DNA of 5,897 nt, taken from assembly GCA_937891445.1 (NCBI GenBank), contig CALAFV010000162.1, forward strand, positions 1 to 5,897. Reading direction: 5' to 3'. This stretch comes from an uncultured Phycisphaerales bacterium (GTDB lineage: Bacteria; Planctomycetota; Phycisphaerae; Phycisphaerales; UBA1924). Positions 5,224 to 5,897 of the stretch are shown one piece after another (within the stretch, counting starts at the first letter, position 1; the number at the start of each line of letters is the position of its first letter). A program made the translations under genes and the position numbers. Under the pieces are notes generated by a model. The model was not told where the DNA came from. It saw nothing but the letters and a program-made list of their open reading frames with translations, and did no database searches.

Positions 5224-5251
5224 AGTGCCTAGTGCCCAGTGCCTAGTGCCT
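5224..5251 (+). repeat. Four-copy AGTGCCY tandem heptad before rplP
   Basis: Four uninterrupted 7-nt units fill 28 bases of the 58-nt rpsC-rplP gap: AGTGCCT, AGTGCCC, AGTGCCT, AGTGCCT. Only one position varies. The array sits between perfect 7-bp inverted arms, AAGCAGG (5207-5213) and CCTGCTT (5249-5255), which would close a hairpin displaying the repeats in its loop. The ribosome binding site GGAG of rplP (5256-5259) follows at once. Because it is non-coding and directly repeated without unique spacers, it is a short tandem repeat and not a CRISPR array. Confidence 0.85.
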
Positions 5252-5266
5252 GCTTGGAGTTGACCG

Positions 5267-5686
5267 ATGGCGCTGATGCCAAAGCGAGTGAAGTTCCGCA
5301 AGGAGTTCCGGCGCATCCGGGACCGAAAGGCGACCAAGGGCAACTACGTCGCCTACGGCGACTACGGCCTGCAGGCGCTGGAGGGCGGCTGGGTGCCGGG
5401 GAAGGTGCTGGAGGCCGGGCGTATCGCGGCCCAGCACTTCCTCAAGCGCGAGGGCAAACTGTTCTTCCGAGTCTTCCCCGACAAGCCCATCAGCAAGAAG
5501 CCGCTGGAGACGCGAATGGGCACCGGCAAGGCGGACGTGGACTACTGGGCCGCGCGCGTCAAGCCGGGCACGATGCTCTTCGAGATCGCCGGCGTGAGCG
5601 AGGCGACGGCCCGTGCCGCCTTCGTCCGCGCGGCGATGAAGATGCCGGTGCGGTGCCGCTTCGTGAAGCGGCGGATCACGGTGTGA
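5267..5686 (+). CDS. rplP: 50S ribosomal protein L16
   Basis: L16 is a late-assembly 50S protein near the A site, needed for full peptidyl-transferase activity and tRNA positioning. The 139 residues match the family (136 in E. coli). Landmarks are P-K-R-V-K-F-R-K at residues 5-12, G-D-Y-G-L-Q-A-L, then R-V-F-P-D-K-P-I-S-K-K-P-L, and R-M-G-T-G-K-A-D-V-D-Y-W. Arg83 corresponds to E. coli Arg81, the residue hydroxylated by the YcfD oxygenase in that species; whether it is modified here is unknown. GGAG at 5256-5259, seven bases before the ATG at 5267, favours this start over the in-frame ATG at 5276. The gene follows the heptad-containing spacer and lies 18 nt before rpmC. Confidence 0.97.
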   Translation: MALMPKRVKFRKEFRRIRDRKATKGNYVAYGDYGLQALEGGWVPGKVLEAGRIAAQHFLKREGKLFFRVFPDKPISKKPLETRMGTGKADVDYWAARVKPGTMLFEIAGVSEATARAAFVRAAMKMPVRCRFVKRRITV

Positions 5687-5704
5687 GCGCAGGAGACCGA
5701 TCCC

Positions 5705-5897
5705 ATGGCCAAGCGACCCAAGAAGCTGCGCGAGATCCGGGAGTACGTCGCCCAGCTGCGCACGTTGACCGACGAGGAGCTGGCGGGCCAGCTCCGCGAG
5801 CACCGCGCCCACCTGTACCGGCTCCGCACCCAGGCCGTCACCGAGAAGGTCGAGGACAACTCCGAGTTCGCCATCACCCGCAGGCTGGCGGCCCGGG
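5705..5897 (+). CDS. rpmC: 50S ribosomal protein L29, 3' end cut by the window
   Basis: L29 is a small helical-hairpin protein near the tunnel exit, next to L23. Only the first 64 codons are present and no stop is reached. The visible core, L-T-D-E-E-L-A-G-Q-L-R-E-H-R at residues 21-34 and Y-R-L-R-T-Q-A-V-T-E-K-V from 38, fits the L29 pattern of S-x-E-E-L ... L-R-x-Q-x-A-x-x-x-L. R-R-L-A-A-R near the edge would belong to the second helix. About 15-18 residues (M-A-K-R-P-K-K-L-R-E-I-R-E-Y-V-A) precede the usual L29 start, which makes this N-terminus longer than in E. coli. AGGAG at 5691-5695, nine bases upstream, supports the ATG at 5705. The position after rplP agrees with the canonical operon; rpsQ (S17) would be expected next, outside the window. 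Confidence 0.9.
   Translation, partial: MAKRPKKLREIREYVAQLRTLTDEELAGQLREHRAHLYRLRTQAVTEKVEDNSEFAITRRLAAR

Noticed and set aside
5224..5251. CRISPR-like array
   Set aside because: Units are 7 nt, directly adjacent and without unique spacers, and no cas gene is present. It is a simple tandem repeat.

Overview
This window is a 5.9-kb stretch of a bacterial S10-type ribosomal protein operon. All ten genes are on the + strand: rpsJ (S10), rplC (L3), rplD (L4), rplW (L23), rplB (L2), rpsS (S19), rplV (L22), rpsC (S3), rplP (L16) and the 5' part of rpmC (L29), which runs off the right edge. This is the canonical bacterial gene order. No mobile element, CRISPR array, tRNA or rRNA is visible, and nothing convincing is coded on the minus strand. 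The window starts in the leader of rpsJ, so whatever lies upstream cannot be identified.

The DNA is GC-rich with strong G/C third-position bias. Gene order and protein features suggest a member of the Planctomycetota, possibly Phycisphaerae-like: L2 carries A-H-P-L-G-G-G instead of the near-universal D-H-P-H-G-G-G, L4 carries R-G-G-G-H-A-H, and several intergenic gaps are unusually long for this operon. That placement is an inference from memory of the families, not a search result.

Layout: 1-174 is a structured leader with four back-to-back hairpins. rpsJ is followed by a 160-nt gap, then rplC, then a 256-nt gap with three strong potential hairpins. rplD and rplW overlap by one base (T-G-A-T-G). 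rplW-rplB (49 nt), rplB-rpsS (141 nt) and rpsC-rplP (58 nt) are separated by spacers with a 7-nt periodicity. rplV-rpsC (2 nt) and rplP-rpmC (18 nt) are tightly packed. Ten genes in one direction with Shine-Dalgarno-like sites before most starts imply one long transcript. No promoter or U-tract terminator could be assigned.

All products are ribosome components. S10, S19 and S3 belong to the 30S head. L3, L4, L2, L16, L22, L23 and L29 belong to the 50S, around the peptidyl-transferase centre and the exit tunnel. The most unusual item is rplV: its L22 core is preceded by about 70 residues that look like a Cro/C1 (XRE)-type helix-turn-helix domain, and a well-placed ribosome binding site supports that long start. 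Other points of interest are the heptanucleotide arrays in three spacers, one of them convergent and self-complementary; the structured leader directly before rplD; a longer, glycine-rich L3 tip loop near the peptidyl-transferase centre; and substitutions in the L2 catalytic-centre motif.
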